Shown piece by piece: positions 34,129 through 44,157 of a stretch of DNA of 64,000 nt. The number at the start of each line of letters is the position of its first letter. Positions within the stretch are counted from its first letter, which is position 1. This DNA comes from Salinivenus iranica (lineage in GTDB: Bacteria; Bacteroidota; Rhodothermia; Rhodothermales; Salinibacteraceae), in contig NCRB01000014.1 in NCBI GenBank assembly GCA_002894665.1, positions 1 to 64,000 on the forward strand, given 5' to 3'. The notes beneath the pieces were generated by a model that saw only the letters and a program-made list of their open reading frames with translations, ran no database searches and had not been told where the DNA came from. The translations under genes were made by a program, and so were the position numbers.

Positions 34129-37100
34129 ATGTCACGCTGGTCACTTTTCCTCCTCGCCGCGACTGTCCTGTTGGGGGTGCCCCTGGGGACGGTGCAGGCC
34201 CAGGGGACCACGGCCTCCATCACCGGCACCGTCATCGATGCGGAGAATGAAGAACCGCTGCCGGGGGTGAACGTCGTGGCGGTCCACGAACCGACCGGTA
34301 CGGAGTACGGCACCGCGACCAATCCACGGGGCCGGTTCACCATCCGCGGGATGCGGGTCGGCGGACCGTACACGATCACGGCCTCGTTCGTGGGGTACCA
34401 GACCACCCGGCGCGAGGGCATTCAATTGCAGCTTGACGAGACCCGCGAGATCGAATTTACGCTCCAGCAGCAGACGGCTGAGATGGAGGAGGTCGAAGTC
34501 ATTGGGCAGCGGTCCGGCGCTGTCATTGACAAGGACCGGACGGGGGCTGCAACCAACGTGTCGTCGCAGGAAATCGACGAACTCCCGACGATTGGGCGGA
34601 GCCTGACCGACTTCACGCGCCTCGTCCCGCAGGCACAGGGCGATGGGAGCCTGGGAGGGGCGAATAGTCGGTACAACAGCATTCAGATTGACGGGGCGAC
34701 GCTCGACGATGTATTTGGCCTCGGGGATGCGGTGCCGGGCAGCCAGGCCGGGGCCGAGCCCATTAGTTTGGACGCCATCCAGGAGTTCAACATCAACATT
34801 TCGCCCTACGACGTGACGTCGAGCGGCTTCACCGGGGGGCAGGTCAACGCGATCACAAAAAGCGGAAGCAACGAGTTCGAGGGGACGCTCCGGTTTAAGG
34901 GAGGGACGGAAGACTTTACCGGGGACCTCGACGGAGTAGGCACGGGGGAGTTCAATCAGGCCTTCTACACCGGAACGCTGGGCGGGCCCATCATTCAGGA
35001 TGAGCTGTTCTTCTTCGTCTCCGCCGAGCTGAAGCGAGAGAGCTCTCCGCTCGATACGCGGGTGGGAGCAGACCTGGACGGGACCAACATTTTCCGAGAG
35101 CCGGTCTCGACCGTCGAAGAAGTCCAGAACATCTTCCGAGACGAGAATGGCCTGTACAACTATGACCCGGGCGGCTTCTCGCCGCTCACCCAGCGGGAGG
35201 ACAACGAGAAGCTGCTGGTGAAGCTTGACTGGAATATCAACGATAGTCACCGGCTGACGGTCCGCAACAATTACGTAAACGCAGGCGACGACGCGGGCAT
35301 CACGCGCGATCCCGACGATTATAGCTTTGCCAATCGGCAGTACGTCTTCGAGAGCCTTCAGAACTCGGCGACGGCGACGCTGAACAGCACGATCGGCGAC
35401 AACATGTTCAACGAGGCCCGCTTCGTGTACACCCGGATTCGGGATGAGCGAAACGTGCAGGATGCGGCCTTCCCGGAGATGGAGGTCACGCTGGGCGGCG
35501 GCCGGGCGCTCTTCGCCGGGATCGGGCGGTTCAACCAGGCCAACCAGTTGAACCAGGACCTCTACGAGTTCACCGACAACTTCACGTATGAGCTCGGCGA
35601 CCACTCGCTGACCGTGGGGACGAGCAACAAGCTTTACGAGTTCTCCAACCTGTTCATTCAGGACTTCTTCGGCTCGTACACGTTCAACTCGTTCGAAACC
35701 CCGGCGGGCGACGAGGTGTCGGTCCAGCAGGCCCTTCAGAATGGGCAGCCGACCCAGTATCTGTACAGCTATCCCACGGCCGCCGCTGGCACGGACGCCC
35801 CGAGGGCAGAATTTTCGGCCTTCCAGTTCGGCGGGTACGTCCAAGACGAGTGGCAGGCCCTCCCGTCGCTGAAGTTGACCCTCGGCCTGCGCGTAGACGT
35901 GCCCGTTCTGCCCGACGAGCCTACCTTCAACCCGACGGCCTTTGAGGCCTACGGGAAGAGCACCCGCGACGTGGCAAGCGGAAACCCCCTCTGGTCGCCC
36001 CGTCTCGGGTTCAACTACGACCAGGACCTGCTCGCCGACGGGCTGTCCACACAGATTCGCGGCGGCATCGGCGTTTTCAGCGGCGATCCGCCGTACGTCT
36101 GGGTCTCCAACCAGTACAGCAACACGGGGGCCGACCTGAACCGCCTCGCCGCCGGGTTTAGCGGCATTGACTACACGCAGAACCCCGAGGCGTGCCGCAA
36201 TTCCGATGACCCGGCCAACGACCCCGCCTGCGAGTACGACCCCGGCCAGAACTTCATTCCGGACCGCGAGGGCGGCATCTCGCAGGACCCGCAGGAGCAG
36301 CCGCTTCCAGCGAACGCCGCGTTCTGTCAGGAAAATCCGGGAAGCCAGCGCTGCAGCGATCTTCTGGAGCCGGAGCAGACGACGGAGGTCAACCTGATTG
36401 AGGACGACTTCAAGTACCCGCAAACCTTTCGGACCAACATCGCCATCGACCAGGAGATGCCGCTTGGGTTCGTGGCGACGCTGGAGGGCATTTACTCGAA
36501 CTCGCTCAACGATGTGACCTTCCGGGACCTCAACCTGGAGCAGGTCGGCGAGTCGAAGTACGGACGGCCCCTGTACGACGGCCCTGTGTCCGATCGGTTT
36601 ACCAACGCGATCCAGCTCGAGAATACGAACGAGGGCTACCAGTACAGCCTCACCGGGCAGTTGCAGCGCAACGTCGGAGAAGGAATCGGCGGGTCGCTTT
36701 CCTACACCTACAACCGCGCCACCAACGTAAACAACGGCTCCTCGAGCCGGGCCATCTCTAACTGGACGTATAACGAGAACAAGGATGTGAACAATGCCGG
36801 GGTCGGAACGGCCGACTATGAGATCCGCCACCGCATCCTCGGCACACTGAACTACACGCTCAATTACGGCGAGCGTTACGCGACGACCATTGGGATCGTC
36901 TACGAGGGCCGGTCGGGCGAACCGTTCAGTTGGATCTACGACGGCAACGCCAACGGCGACACCGGCGACGGCGCCGCCGAAAACGACCTGGTGTACGTGC
37001 CGGAGAACCGTTCGGACATCTTCCTGGAGAGTGAAAACTGGGATCTGATGAATGCCTTCATTGAGGGGAACGACGCCCTCGACGACGCCCGCGGGTCGGT

Positions 37101-37482
37101 GATTGACCGAAATACCGCCCGGGCCCCCTGGCAAAACATTCTGGACCTTCACCTGGCCCAGTCCTTCCGCACCTTTGAGGGCCAACAGCTTCGCCTGACG
37201 CTCGATGTGGTGAACGTCCTCAATCTCCTTGACGACAGTTGGGGCCGCATCCAAAACACGAGCTTCAACAACATCCAGGCCTGGAGCTTTGAAGGGTACG
37301 TGTCGGAGGAGGACGTAGGGACCGAGGTGAACGGCCGCATCGTCAGCCAGGACGACGTTGGCAAGCCGCGTGTGAGCTTCGACGAGGAAACGGTGCGGGA
37401 TCGTCTGAACGGAGAGCAGTTCTTCGTGCAGGACATTCCCTCCCGTTGGCGCCTGCGCCTGGGCGTAAAGTACACCTTTTAA
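34129..37482 (+). CDS. Oar-like TonB-dependent outer-membrane receptor 2
   Basis: A paralogue of receptor 1, 1117 residues. Seen: signal peptide to about residue 25 (TVQAQG); carboxypeptidase-regulatory domain (SITGTVIDAENEEPLPGVNV, residues about 28-105); plug with RYNSIQIDGATLDDVFGLGD; ITKSGSNEFEGTLRFKG; long barrel; final SRWRLRLGVKYTF with terminal Phe. ATG at 34129 matches the start of receptor 1 by alignment; ATG at 34117 is 4 codons earlier. The shared N-terminal blocks show that the two arose by duplication, but the barrels have diverged, so their ligands may differ. Confidence 0.9.
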   Translation: MSRWSLFLLAATVLLGVPLGTVQAQGTTASITGTVIDAENEEPLPGVNVVAVHEPTGTEYGTATNPRGRFTIRGMRVGGPYTITASFVGYQTTRREGIQLQLDETREIEFTLQQQTAEMEEVEVIGQRSGAVIDKDRTGAATNVSSQEIDELPTIGRSLTDFTRLVPQAQGDGSLGGANSRYNSIQIDGATLDDVFGLGDAVPGSQAGAEPISLDAIQEFNINISPYDVTSSGFTGGQVNAITKSGSNEFEGTLRFKGGTEDFTGDLDGVGTGEFNQAFYTGTLGGPIIQDELFFFVSAELKRESSPLDTRVGADLDGTNIFREPVSTVEEVQNIFRDENGLYNYDPGGFSPLTQREDNEKLLVKLDWNINDSHRLTVRNNYVNAGDDAGITRDPDDYSFANRQYVFESLQNSATATLNSTIGDNMFNEARFVYTRIRDERNVQDAAFPEMEVTLGGGRALFAGIGRFNQANQLNQDLYEFTDNFTYELGDHSLTVGTSNKLYEFSNLFIQDFFGSYTFNSFETPAGDEVSVQQALQNGQPTQYLYSYPTAAAGTDAPRAEFSAFQFGGYVQDEWQALPSLKLTLGLRVDVPVLPDEPTFNPTAFEAYGKSTRDVASGNPLWSPRLGFNYDQDLLADGLSTQIRGGIGVFSGDPPYVWVSNQYSNTGADLNRLAAGFSGIDYTQNPEACRNSDDPANDPACEYDPGQNFIPDREGGISQDPQEQPLPANAAFCQENPGSQRCSDLLEPEQTTEVNLIEDDFKYPQTFRTNIAIDQEMPLGFVATLEGIYSNSLNDVTFRDLNLEQVGESKYGRPLYDGPVSDRFTNAIQLENTNEGYQYSLTGQLQRNVGEGIGGSLSYTYNRATNVNNGSSSRAISNWTYNENKDVNNAGVGTADYEIRHRILGTLNYTLNYGERYATTIGIVYEGRSGEPFSWIYDGNANGDTGDGAAENDLVYVPENRSDIFLESENWDLMNAFIEGNDALDDARGSVIDRNTARAPWQNILDLHLAQSFRTFEGQQLRLTLDVVNVLNLLDDSWGRIQNTSFNNIQAWSFEGYVSEEDVGTEVNGRIVSQDDVGKPRVSFDEETVRDRLNGEQFFVQDIPSRWRLRLGVKYTF

Positions 37483-37508
37483 CCTGCACCCGTCCCGCGA
37501 AAGGGCAT

Positions 37509-37526
37509 CCGGCCCCTCGGGGCCGG
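37509..37526 (+). terminator. GC-rich hairpin after receptor 2
   Basis: CCGGCCCC-TC-GGGGCCGG is a perfect short hairpin (7 usable pairs with a 4 nt loop), with only a weak TT tail. It may slow transcription before the lipoprotein gene. Confidence 0.45.
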
Positions 37527-37584
37527 TTCGCTGAACGCTGTGTCTGTCCGTTACTTTTCTTCGATAGCTGAGATTGATCGTCCC

Positions 37585-38586
37585 ATGCGTTTTTCCTCCC
37601 CGCTTCGCTACGTAGCGCTGCTGTTCGCTGCCCCCCTCCTCCTCGTCGGCTGCGACGGCTTTGATAGTGGCACGCCGCCCAACGCACCGGGGGACACGGA
37701 GGCGACCGTGTCGTTCGCGACGGAGAACATCTCGATCACCGAGAGTCAGAGTCCCGTGGAGCTGGGCGTGACGCTCAACGGCGCGATTGGGCGCGAGGTG
37801 TCCGCCGAGGTGCTCTACGCCGACGGCGCCAGCAGCACCGATCCGTCGGACTTCAATCTGCAGGACAGCACGGCGGTGGGCAGCGGCGTCGTGGCCGGGC
37901 GGGTCGTGTTTCCGGATACGGCCACCGACGGCAATACGCAGACCCTCTCGCTCGACATCCAGGACGAGGAGGAGAATGAGCCGCAGGAAAATGGGCTCTT
38001 TGTGCTCCAGAACGTGCAGGGGGCGTCGATAGGGGAGGCCAACCAGCTCACAGTGTCGATTGGAGCCGTCGAGATCTTTGCGAAGGACTTTTCGGACGAG
38101 GAGGTGGCCCCGATGACGGTGGCAAACGTCACGAACGGAAACGGCTGGGGGATCGGCAGTGCGTCGGGGGTTCCAAACGCTCCCTTTGCCGCTGCGAATG
38201 CCTTCGGGGGGCCGGAAGCCTCGAACAGTTGGCTCATTTCGCCGGCGCTCAACTTCAACGACTTTGAGGGCGAAACGCTCTCCTTCATCAACGCGAAGAA
38301 CTTCGACGACGGCGGGCTCGACCAGCCGCTCCAGGTGAAGGTGTCCACCGACTACGACGGGTCCGGCAATCCGGAAGACTTCACGTGGACGGACGTGACC
38401 GATCGCGTCGAAAACCTCTCACAGGGAGGCTTCGATTTCGTCTCGTCGGGGGACATCGACCTCTCGGACAGCCAGTTCCAGGCCGATGAGGTATACGTCG
38501 CGTTCCAGTATCGATCGAGCGGAACGGGCGGTGGCTCCTCGGAGGCCCAGCAGGTCGACAACATTCGAGTTGTGGGACGCCCGTAA
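37585..38586 (+). CDS. Surface lipoprotein with Calx-beta-like and choice-of-anchor-J-like domains
   Basis: A 333-residue lipoprotein: lipobox LLVGC with C23. Then a beta-sandwich with the Calx-beta look (ATVSFATENISITESQSPVELGVTL), about residues 35-150, and a C-terminal jelly-roll-like domain with WLISPALNFNDFEGETLSFINAKNF and VAFQYRSSGT, the pattern of cleaved-adhesin/choice-of-anchor-J domains. The C-terminal half is nearly repeated in the next gene. It probably sits on the outer membrane and binds a polymer for the adjoining receptors. Confidence 0.82.
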   Translation: MRFSSPLRYVALLFAAPLLLVGCDGFDSGTPPNAPGDTEATVSFATENISITESQSPVELGVTLNGAIGREVSAEVLYADGASSTDPSDFNLQDSTAVGSGVVAGRVVFPDTATDGNTQTLSLDIQDEEENEPQENGLFVLQNVQGASIGEANQLTVSIGAVEIFAKDFSDEEVAPMTVANVTNGNGWGIGSASGVPNAPFAAANAFGGPEASNSWLISPALNFNDFEGETLSFINAKNFDDGGLDQPLQVKVSTDYDGSGNPEDFTWTDVTDRVENLSQGGFDFVSSGDIDLSDSQFQADEVYVAFQYRSSGTGGGSSEAQQVDNIRVVGRP

Positions 38587-38592
38587 GCAATC

Positions 38593-38624
38593 GGGGCAGC
38601 CGCGGGGGCTCCCCCGCTCGCCCC
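38593..38624 (+). terminator. Hairpin after lipoprotein 1
   Basis: Nested stem GGGGC...GCGGGGG-CT-CCCCCGC...GCCCC. No T-run follows, so it may be a weak terminator or stability element. Confidence 0.45.
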
Positions 38625-38674
38625 AAGATCGCCCATCACATTGCCCCGTTCTCACTGATTAGGCACAACGATTT

Positions 38675-40249
38675 ATGCGACGCTTCCTGAATGCGCTCCT
38701 TCCTGTTCTCGTGATCGGTCTCGTCCTCGCCGGGTGTGATAGTGGAGGTGGCACCCCAGACAATCTTGGCGAAAATACGACGGTGGAGCTGGAGACGACG
38801 AGCGATGTCGTGAGCGAGACGGACGGGAGCTACACCGTCAACCTCGTCGCTATGGATCCCGGGTTTAAGGAGTTCAGTCTCGACGTATCGGTCGATGCGT
38901 CCCAGAGCACGGCTGTGGCGGACGAGGACTTCGTGGGCCTGCCGACGGATACGACGATCACGTTCCCGGAGTCGACCACGAATGAGGGGCGCCAACTGCT
39001 CTCGTTCGACATCGTGGACGAGCCCATCGACAGCACGGGATTTCTGGAAGAGGAGGAGACGCTGGTGCTCACCCTGACAGCCGCCGACACGTCGGACGTG
39101 TCCGTGGGTGAGAACGACACCTTCACCCTTACGGTGGAGGAGGATGATGAGCCGCTCACGACCCAGGAAGCGCGCGACCGGCCGACCGGAGGCCGAGCCG
39201 TGGTGGACGGCACTGTGACCCGAGTCGACGGGGATGGGGCGTACGTGCAGGATAGTGAGGGAGCCCTCTATGTCTTCGACGGGGACTTTTCTGGGCAGGT
39301 CGGCGACGAGGTGCGCGTCGACGGCTCCACGGGCTTCTTCAGTGGGCTCTTTCAGCTGCAGGACGTGACCGAAGGGCCTCTCACGGAAGTGTTCTCGTCG
39401 GGCAACGAGCTTCCGTCCCCGCCGGTCGTGTCCCTCGCCGAGGTCACCGACAACGGCGAGGAGTACGAGAGCGAGCTCATTCGCGTCGAAAACTTTGCGA
39501 TCGACGACGGCGGCGACCAGCAGTTCCAGGCCGGCACGAACTACACGATCAGCAACACCTCCGGCGAGTCGACCCTCCGCATCCCGGGCGGATCCGAACT
39601 CGTGGGCGAAGACATCCCGGAGGGGGCGAACTTCCAGGGGGTGCTCGGGCAGTTTAACAACTTTGGCGACCCGGACGAAAACACGGGATACCAGCTGTTG
39701 GGACTGGAAACGGGAGATCTCGAGCCTGTCGCGACCCTCGCGTCGGTTGACTTCTCGGACGACCAGCTGGCGCCGATGACGTCCGTCAGCGTGGCGAGCG
39801 ACGAGGACTGGGGAACGAGCAGCGAGGGCGATCCCCCCAACGCTCCCTACGCGGTCATGAGCGGGTTCGGGGCCAATGAGCCGTCGAACGATTGGCTCAT
39901 TTCGCCGGCCCTCGACTTCACGACGGTCGAAAATGAGACGCTCCGCTTCATCAACGCGAAAGGGTTCGACGACACTGGGCGCCGCGGCCTCCAGGTAAAG
40001 GTCTCGACCGACTACGACGGGTCCGGCAATCCGGAGAACTTCACGTGGACCGATGTGTCGGACCAGGTGAACTTCTCCGAGGGAGACTTCAATTTCGTCG
40101 ACTCGGGCAAGGTCAACCTGTCCGGCTCTGAGTTCCAGGACACGGAGGTGTACGTCGCCTTCCAGTACCGCTCCAGCGGGACATCGGGGGGACAGGCGGC
40201 AGACTGGCAGGTCGACAACATTGTCGTGAGCGGCCAGCCCGCAAACTGA
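38675..40249 (+). CDS. Surface lipoprotein with Calx-beta-like, OB-fold-like and anchor-J-like domains
   Basis: A 524-residue lipoprotein: lipobox LAGC with C21. Domains in order: Calx-beta-like (about 30-165; YTVNLVAMDP, DTFTLTVEEDDE); an OB-fold-like nucleic-acid-type module (about 170-360; VVDGTVTRVDGDGAYVQD, NFQGVLGQFNNFGD); and a choice-of-anchor-J-like domain (about 365-524) very close to that of the preceding gene. The OB-like module also occurs twice in the next gene, a secreted nuclease. It is a good candidate for the surface partner of the nuclease and receptors. Confidence 0.82.
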   Translation: MRRFLNALLPVLVIGLVLAGCDSGGGTPDNLGENTTVELETTSDVVSETDGSYTVNLVAMDPGFKEFSLDVSVDASQSTAVADEDFVGLPTDTTITFPESTTNEGRQLLSFDIVDEPIDSTGFLEEEETLVLTLTAADTSDVSVGENDTFTLTVEEDDEPLTTQEARDRPTGGRAVVDGTVTRVDGDGAYVQDSEGALYVFDGDFSGQVGDEVRVDGSTGFFSGLFQLQDVTEGPLTEVFSSGNELPSPPVVSLAEVTDNGEEYESELIRVENFAIDDGGDQQFQAGTNYTISNTSGESTLRIPGGSELVGEDIPEGANFQGVLGQFNNFGDPDENTGYQLLGLETGDLEPVATLASVDFSDDQLAPMTSVSVASDEDWGTSSEGDPPNAPYAVMSGFGANEPSNDWLISPALDFTTVENETLRFINAKGFDDTGRRGLQVKVSTDYDGSGNPENFTWTDVSDQVNFSEGDFNFVDSGKVNLSGSEFQDTEVYVAFQYRSSGTSGGQAADWQVDNIVVSGQPAN

Positions 40250-40277
40250 CCGGCTGAGGAAACCCTGAAGAGAGAAT

Positions 40278-40305
40278 GGGGGCGGTCGGTAGGACCGTCC
40301 CCTTT
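40278..40305 (+). terminator. Terminator after lipoprotein 2
   Basis: Ten-pair stem GGGG-G-CGGTC with GACCG-T-CCCC, 5 nt loop, then TTTCTCT. It precedes the nuclease gene, which would need its own promoter or read-through. Confidence 0.7.
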
Positions 40306-40395
40306 CTCTATCTCTCGCTGGAGTGGGGAGAAAGGGGGGAGACGTCCGGCGGCGTTGTCCACACACGCGCATCTTTCATATCGCACAGCTCCGTG

Positions 40396-43300
40396 ATGAT
40401 GCACTCGTTACGTTGGCGGCTCGTCGGTCTCGTGGTGTTGGTCGTGGCCATTGCGGCCACCCCCGCGCAGGCGCAACAGGACATCAGCGCGGCGCGCGAC
40501 GAACCGCTCGGGACGGAGGTCACGGTGGAGGGCACGGTGACGCGTGCGTATGGGGCCTACGCCCGCATCCAGGACGAAAGCGGGCCCACCGGCGCCAGTG
40601 CACTTGTTATTCGGCAAACCGATGGGGCGAACAGCACAGCCTTTCAGGACGCGATTGAGGCGGGCGAGATCCAGCCCGGCACGACCCTGGAGGTGACAGG
40701 ATCGACCTCGGCCTTCAACGGCCTCATACAGATCAACAATGACGATCTCACCGACTTCACGGTGCAAGAGCAGGGCGAACCGCCGAGCCCGCAGTCGGTG
40801 ACCCTTACGGAGCTAGCGCAGAATGGGGAAGACTACGAGAGCGAGCTTTTGCGGGTGGAAGGACTCCGATTCCTGAGTGCATCGGGCACCTTTGAGAACG
40901 GGACGACCTACACGGTCGAAGACGGCGACGGGCAGACGGGGGAGTTTCGGGTGCAGAACACTGATGAAACGGCCATCGGGGGGGCGTCCATTCCCGGGAG
41001 CGTGTTTGCCTTCGAAGGGGTGCTGGGCCAGTTCAACGGAGCGGGGCCGGGAGGCGATGAGCCCGACGACGGATATCAGTTGATACCCGTCCGCGAGAGC
41101 GATCTGCAGTCGTCTCTCTCGTTCTCGTTCAATCGTACGTTTGCGCAGGTGGAGGAAGGCGACCCGGCTGTGTCGGTGCAGGTGCGGGTTTTCAACAAGG
41201 AGACAGACGGAGAGGTCTCGGTGATGGCGGCGGTGGGGGCGGAAAGTACCGCCGAGAATGGCGTCGACGTTTCTGGATTTCAGAGTCCGAAGACGCTCAC
41301 GTTCTCCGGCACCGATCCGGCACCGCAGACGCTAACCCTGGAGCCGGTGGATGATAGCGAGCAGGAGGGGGTCGAACGGCTGGAGGTGGTGCTCTCCTCG
41401 GACGACGGGCCCATCTCCTCGCCCAACCGCTTCACACTCTGGATTGCCGACAGTCCGGCGGCGCAGGCCCCGATCCTGGCGGGTGACAGCAGCGAGGTCC
41501 TCCTCGATTCGCTCCGGCAGCGGTACGGAAATCCGCCGACGCTCGGGTACGACACGGCCCGCGATTCGCTCTATCAGAGCATCCTCAACGACCAGGGGAC
41601 GGTCGAGACGATCTACGGCGGATTTCAGGCCAGTGCCGATCCGGACGGGGACGCGACGGCCCAGCTGCTCGATCAGGACGTGAACACCGAGCATCTGTGG
41701 CCCCGCAGCAAGGGAGCGGAGCAGGAGCCGGCCCTCAGCAACATGTACATCCTTGCGCCGACGTGGTCGGACGCCAACAGCTACCGGTGCAACTATCCGT
41801 TCGCCGAGATTGACGACCCCGACGCCGAGCGCTGGATTCGGGAGAAAACAGTGCAGTCGGAGGAGCCCACGACAGAGAAAGAGACGTACACCGAATCGGT
41901 GGGCAATGCGTGCGGCAGCCCGAGCGACAATGGGGAATTCGAGCCGCGCCACAGCAAGAAGGGGGACGTGGCCCGGGCGGCGTTTTACTTTGCCATGGCG
42001 TATCCGAACCGGGCGGATCTGTCCTTTCTGGAGGCTCAGCGCGAGACGCTCCTCGAGTGGCATCGAGAGGACCCGGTCGATGCGACCGAGCTGCGGCGCA
42101 GCCTCGTCAAGGCCACCTACCAGGGCAATCGGGTAAATCCCTTTATCCTCGACTCCACGCTTGCGAAGCGGGCCTATGGGGCAGGCGTGCCGGGGCCCGG
42201 CGTGGTGGCCATCCAGGAGGCGCGTGAACAAGGCGCCGGTCAGACGGTGACTGTGGAGGGAGTGGTGACCCGCGTGGGGCCGGAAGGGCCGTATCTGCAG
42301 GACGACACCGGCGCACTGTACGTATTCGAGACCAGCGGGTCGTTTGGGCAGAACCTTGGGGGCGTCATCCGAAAGGGCACGCGACTGCAGGTCACCGGGT
42401 CGCTTGAGTATTACAATGGCCTCCTGGAATTGACGAATGTCCCGGAGGACGGGTATGAGGTGCTGTCGCAGGACAATGCACTTCCTGCGAGGGCTACGCT
42501 TACGCTCGAAGACATTGCCCAGTCGGGGGAGACATACGAGTCGCAGCTTGTGGAGGTCGAGGACTTCGCGATTGAGGCGGATGGGGACGAGACCTTTCAG
42601 GCGGGCGGCAGCGCCGGAAATTACACCATTGAGGACGGAACGGGCAGCCTCACCCTTCGCATTCCCACCGACTCCGAACTCGAAGGCGAGCCCATTCCGG
42701 ACCGGGCCACCTTTCGAGGCGTGCTTGGCCAGTTCAACAATGCGGGGGCGGGGGCGGACGAGCCGGATGAAGGGTACCAGCTTCTTGGATTGGACACCGG
42801 CGACCTGGAGGCGGAGCTGCCGGGAGAGACGACCGTCGACGTCACCCGCTCCTTTGGCGACCCGAGCACGGGGGACAGCTACCGGCTCGTGGCCCTGCCC
42901 GGCCAGGTCGATCGGGCCCTCGCCTCGACCCTCTCTGAGGAGGCGGGCGTTGGGTGGCAGGCGTACTGGGACGACGGGAGCGAGCAGGACTTCCTGGTCA
43001 AGTTCGACGGAAGCGACCAGTTCAACTTCCGGCCGGGCCGCGGCTTTTGGCTTCTGAACACGGGCGACTGGTCCGTGAGCGACACGTTCAGCACGGTGGA
43101 GGTAGCGGACGGGGAAACGACGATTCCGCTCCACGACGGGTGGAATATTGTCTCCAACCCGCTCCCGGTCGACGTACCCTGGGCGGACGTGGAGGCGGCG
43201 AATGGGGGCTCCCTGCAGGCGCTGTGGGCCTGGGGCGCCGGCGGGTTTGAGACGGCGTCCACGTTTGCCACGGCCGCCAGCGGCGAGGCGTTCTATTTCC

Positions 43301-44115
43301 TGAACGACCAGGGCCTGGAGCAACTTACGATCCCCGTTCCCGCCCAGACCTCGGAGAACACGCGCACGTCGACGGCGGCGCCTGCGTCCCGTGCGGTCAC
43401 GCTCCGGGCGTCCCGGGGCGAGGCCGCGGCCACGGTTCGCGTAGAGGAGCGCCCGGACGCCCAGGCGGAGCGTGATCGCTACGACTGGGTGGCCCCGCCG
43501 ACCCGGTTCTCGTCCCTGTCGCTGCACAGTCGCCCCGCCTCCGCCGACGATCAGCCGGGGCGCCAGCAGGCGCTCGCCCGCGACGTGCGGGCCGGCGGCG
43601 CGGACGGACACACCTACCCCCTCACCCTCCGCTCGGACACGGCGGGGGCCGTCACGCTTCGGGCCGACGACCTGCCGCGCACGGGAGAGGTGGTTCTCCT
43701 TGACAGTGCCGGCACGCGCTACGACCTTCGACAGCAGCAGGCCGTGTCCGTCTCGGCGGGCCCCCACCCGACCCACTTCCGGCTGTTGGTCGGTGAGTCG
43801 TCGTATGTCGAGTCCGAGGTGGCCGAGCAACTGCCCGATCAGCTCTCGGTGGAGCCCCCGCAGCCGAACCCGTTCCGCGAGCGTGTGACGCTCCAGTACA
43901 CGCTTCCCTCCACGCAGGAGGTGCGGGTGTCGGTGTACGACGTGCTGGGCCGCCAGGTACAGACGCTCGTCGATGCCCGGCAGGAGGCGGGGCCGCACCG
44001 CACGACATGGGACGGGGTGGACCAGAGCGGCGGCACGCTTGCCAGTGGGGTCTACTTCGTCCGGTGGACCACCGGAGGGACCCAGCACACCGAGAGGGTG
44101 CTGCTCGTTCGGTGA
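40396..44115 (+). CDS. Secreted multidomain endonuclease I with OB-fold modules and type IX sorting domain
   Basis: A 1239-residue exported nuclease. Order: signal peptide (to ATPAQAQ, about 27); OB-fold-like module 1 (28-235); beta-sandwich with Calx-beta look (236-355); endonuclease I/NucM-like domain (about 363-595) with the His-Me-finger block NTEHLWPRSKG (E432, H433), FEPRHSKKGDVARAAFYF (H519) and NRVNPFILDSTLAKRAY; OB-fold-like module 2 (about 605-810); unknown beta-rich part; and a C-terminal sorting domain from residue 1156 (QPNPFRERVTLQYTLP, VRVSVYDVLGRQVQTL, SGVYFVRWT). Start: ATG 40396 in GTG-ATG-ATG. Such sorting domains send proteins out by the T9SS. It should cut extracellular DNA or RNA. 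Confidence 0.88.
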   Translation: MMHSLRWRLVGLVVLVVAIAATPAQAQQDISAARDEPLGTEVTVEGTVTRAYGAYARIQDESGPTGASALVIRQTDGANSTAFQDAIEAGEIQPGTTLEVTGSTSAFNGLIQINNDDLTDFTVQEQGEPPSPQSVTLTELAQNGEDYESELLRVEGLRFLSASGTFENGTTYTVEDGDGQTGEFRVQNTDETAIGGASIPGSVFAFEGVLGQFNGAGPGGDEPDDGYQLIPVRESDLQSSLSFSFNRTFAQVEEGDPAVSVQVRVFNKETDGEVSVMAAVGAESTAENGVDVSGFQSPKTLTFSGTDPAPQTLTLEPVDDSEQEGVERLEVVLSSDDGPISSPNRFTLWIADSPAAQAPILAGDSSEVLLDSLRQRYGNPPTLGYDTARDSLYQSILNDQGTVETIYGGFQASADPDGDATAQLLDQDVNTEHLWPRSKGAEQEPALSNMYILAPTWSDANSYRCNYPFAEIDDPDAERWIREKTVQSEEPTTEKETYTESVGNACGSPSDNGEFEPRHSKKGDVARAAFYFAMAYPNRADLSFLEAQRETLLEWHREDPVDATELRRSLVKATYQGNRVNPFILDSTLAKRAYGAGVPGPGVVAIQEAREQGAGQTVTVEGVVTRVGPEGPYLQDDTGALYVFETSGSFGQNLGGVIRKGTRLQVTGSLEYYNGLLELTNVPEDGYEVLSQDNALPARATLTLEDIAQSGETYESQLVEVEDFAIEADGDETFQAGGSAGNYTIEDGTGSLTLRIPTDSELEGEPIPDRATFRGVLGQFNNAGAGADEPDEGYQLLGLDTGDLEAELPGETTVDVTRSFGDPSTGDSYRLVALPGQVDRALASTLSEEAGVGWQAYWDDGSEQDFLVKFDGSDQFNFRPGRGFWLLNTGDWSVSDTFSTVEVADGETTIPLHDGWNIVSNPLPVDVPWADVEAANGGSLQALWAWGAGGFETASTFATAASGEAFYFLNDQGLEQLTIPVPAQTSENTRTSTAAPASRAVTLRASRGEAAATVRVEERPDAQAERDRYDWVAPPTRFSSLSLHSRPASADDQPGRQQALARDVRAGGADGHTYPLTLRSDTAGAVTLRADDLPRTGEVVLLDSAGTRYDLRQQQAVSVSAGPHPTHFRLLVGESSYVESEVAEQLPDQLSVEPPQPNPFRERVTLQYTLPSTQEVRVSVYDVLGRQVQTLVDARQEAGPHRTTWDGVDQSGGTLASGVYFVRWTTGGTQHTERVLLVR

Positions 44116-44157
44116 CAAGATCCTGTTCGTTGTCTCGTTGCACGTGATCGCATTGCC

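Noticed and set aside
33930-34250. Short plus-strand open frame spanning the start of receptor 2
   Set aside because: It overlaps the receptor's signal-peptide codons in another frame and the control region; no support as a gene.
34141-37254. Very long minus-strand open frame opposite receptor 2
   Set aside because: Same reason; the receptor on the plus strand has clear domains, while the antisense frame has none.
41332-44118. Long minus-strand open frame opposite the nuclease gene
   Set aside because: Low-complexity, Arg/Pro/Val-rich shadow of a gene with clear nuclease and sorting motifs.
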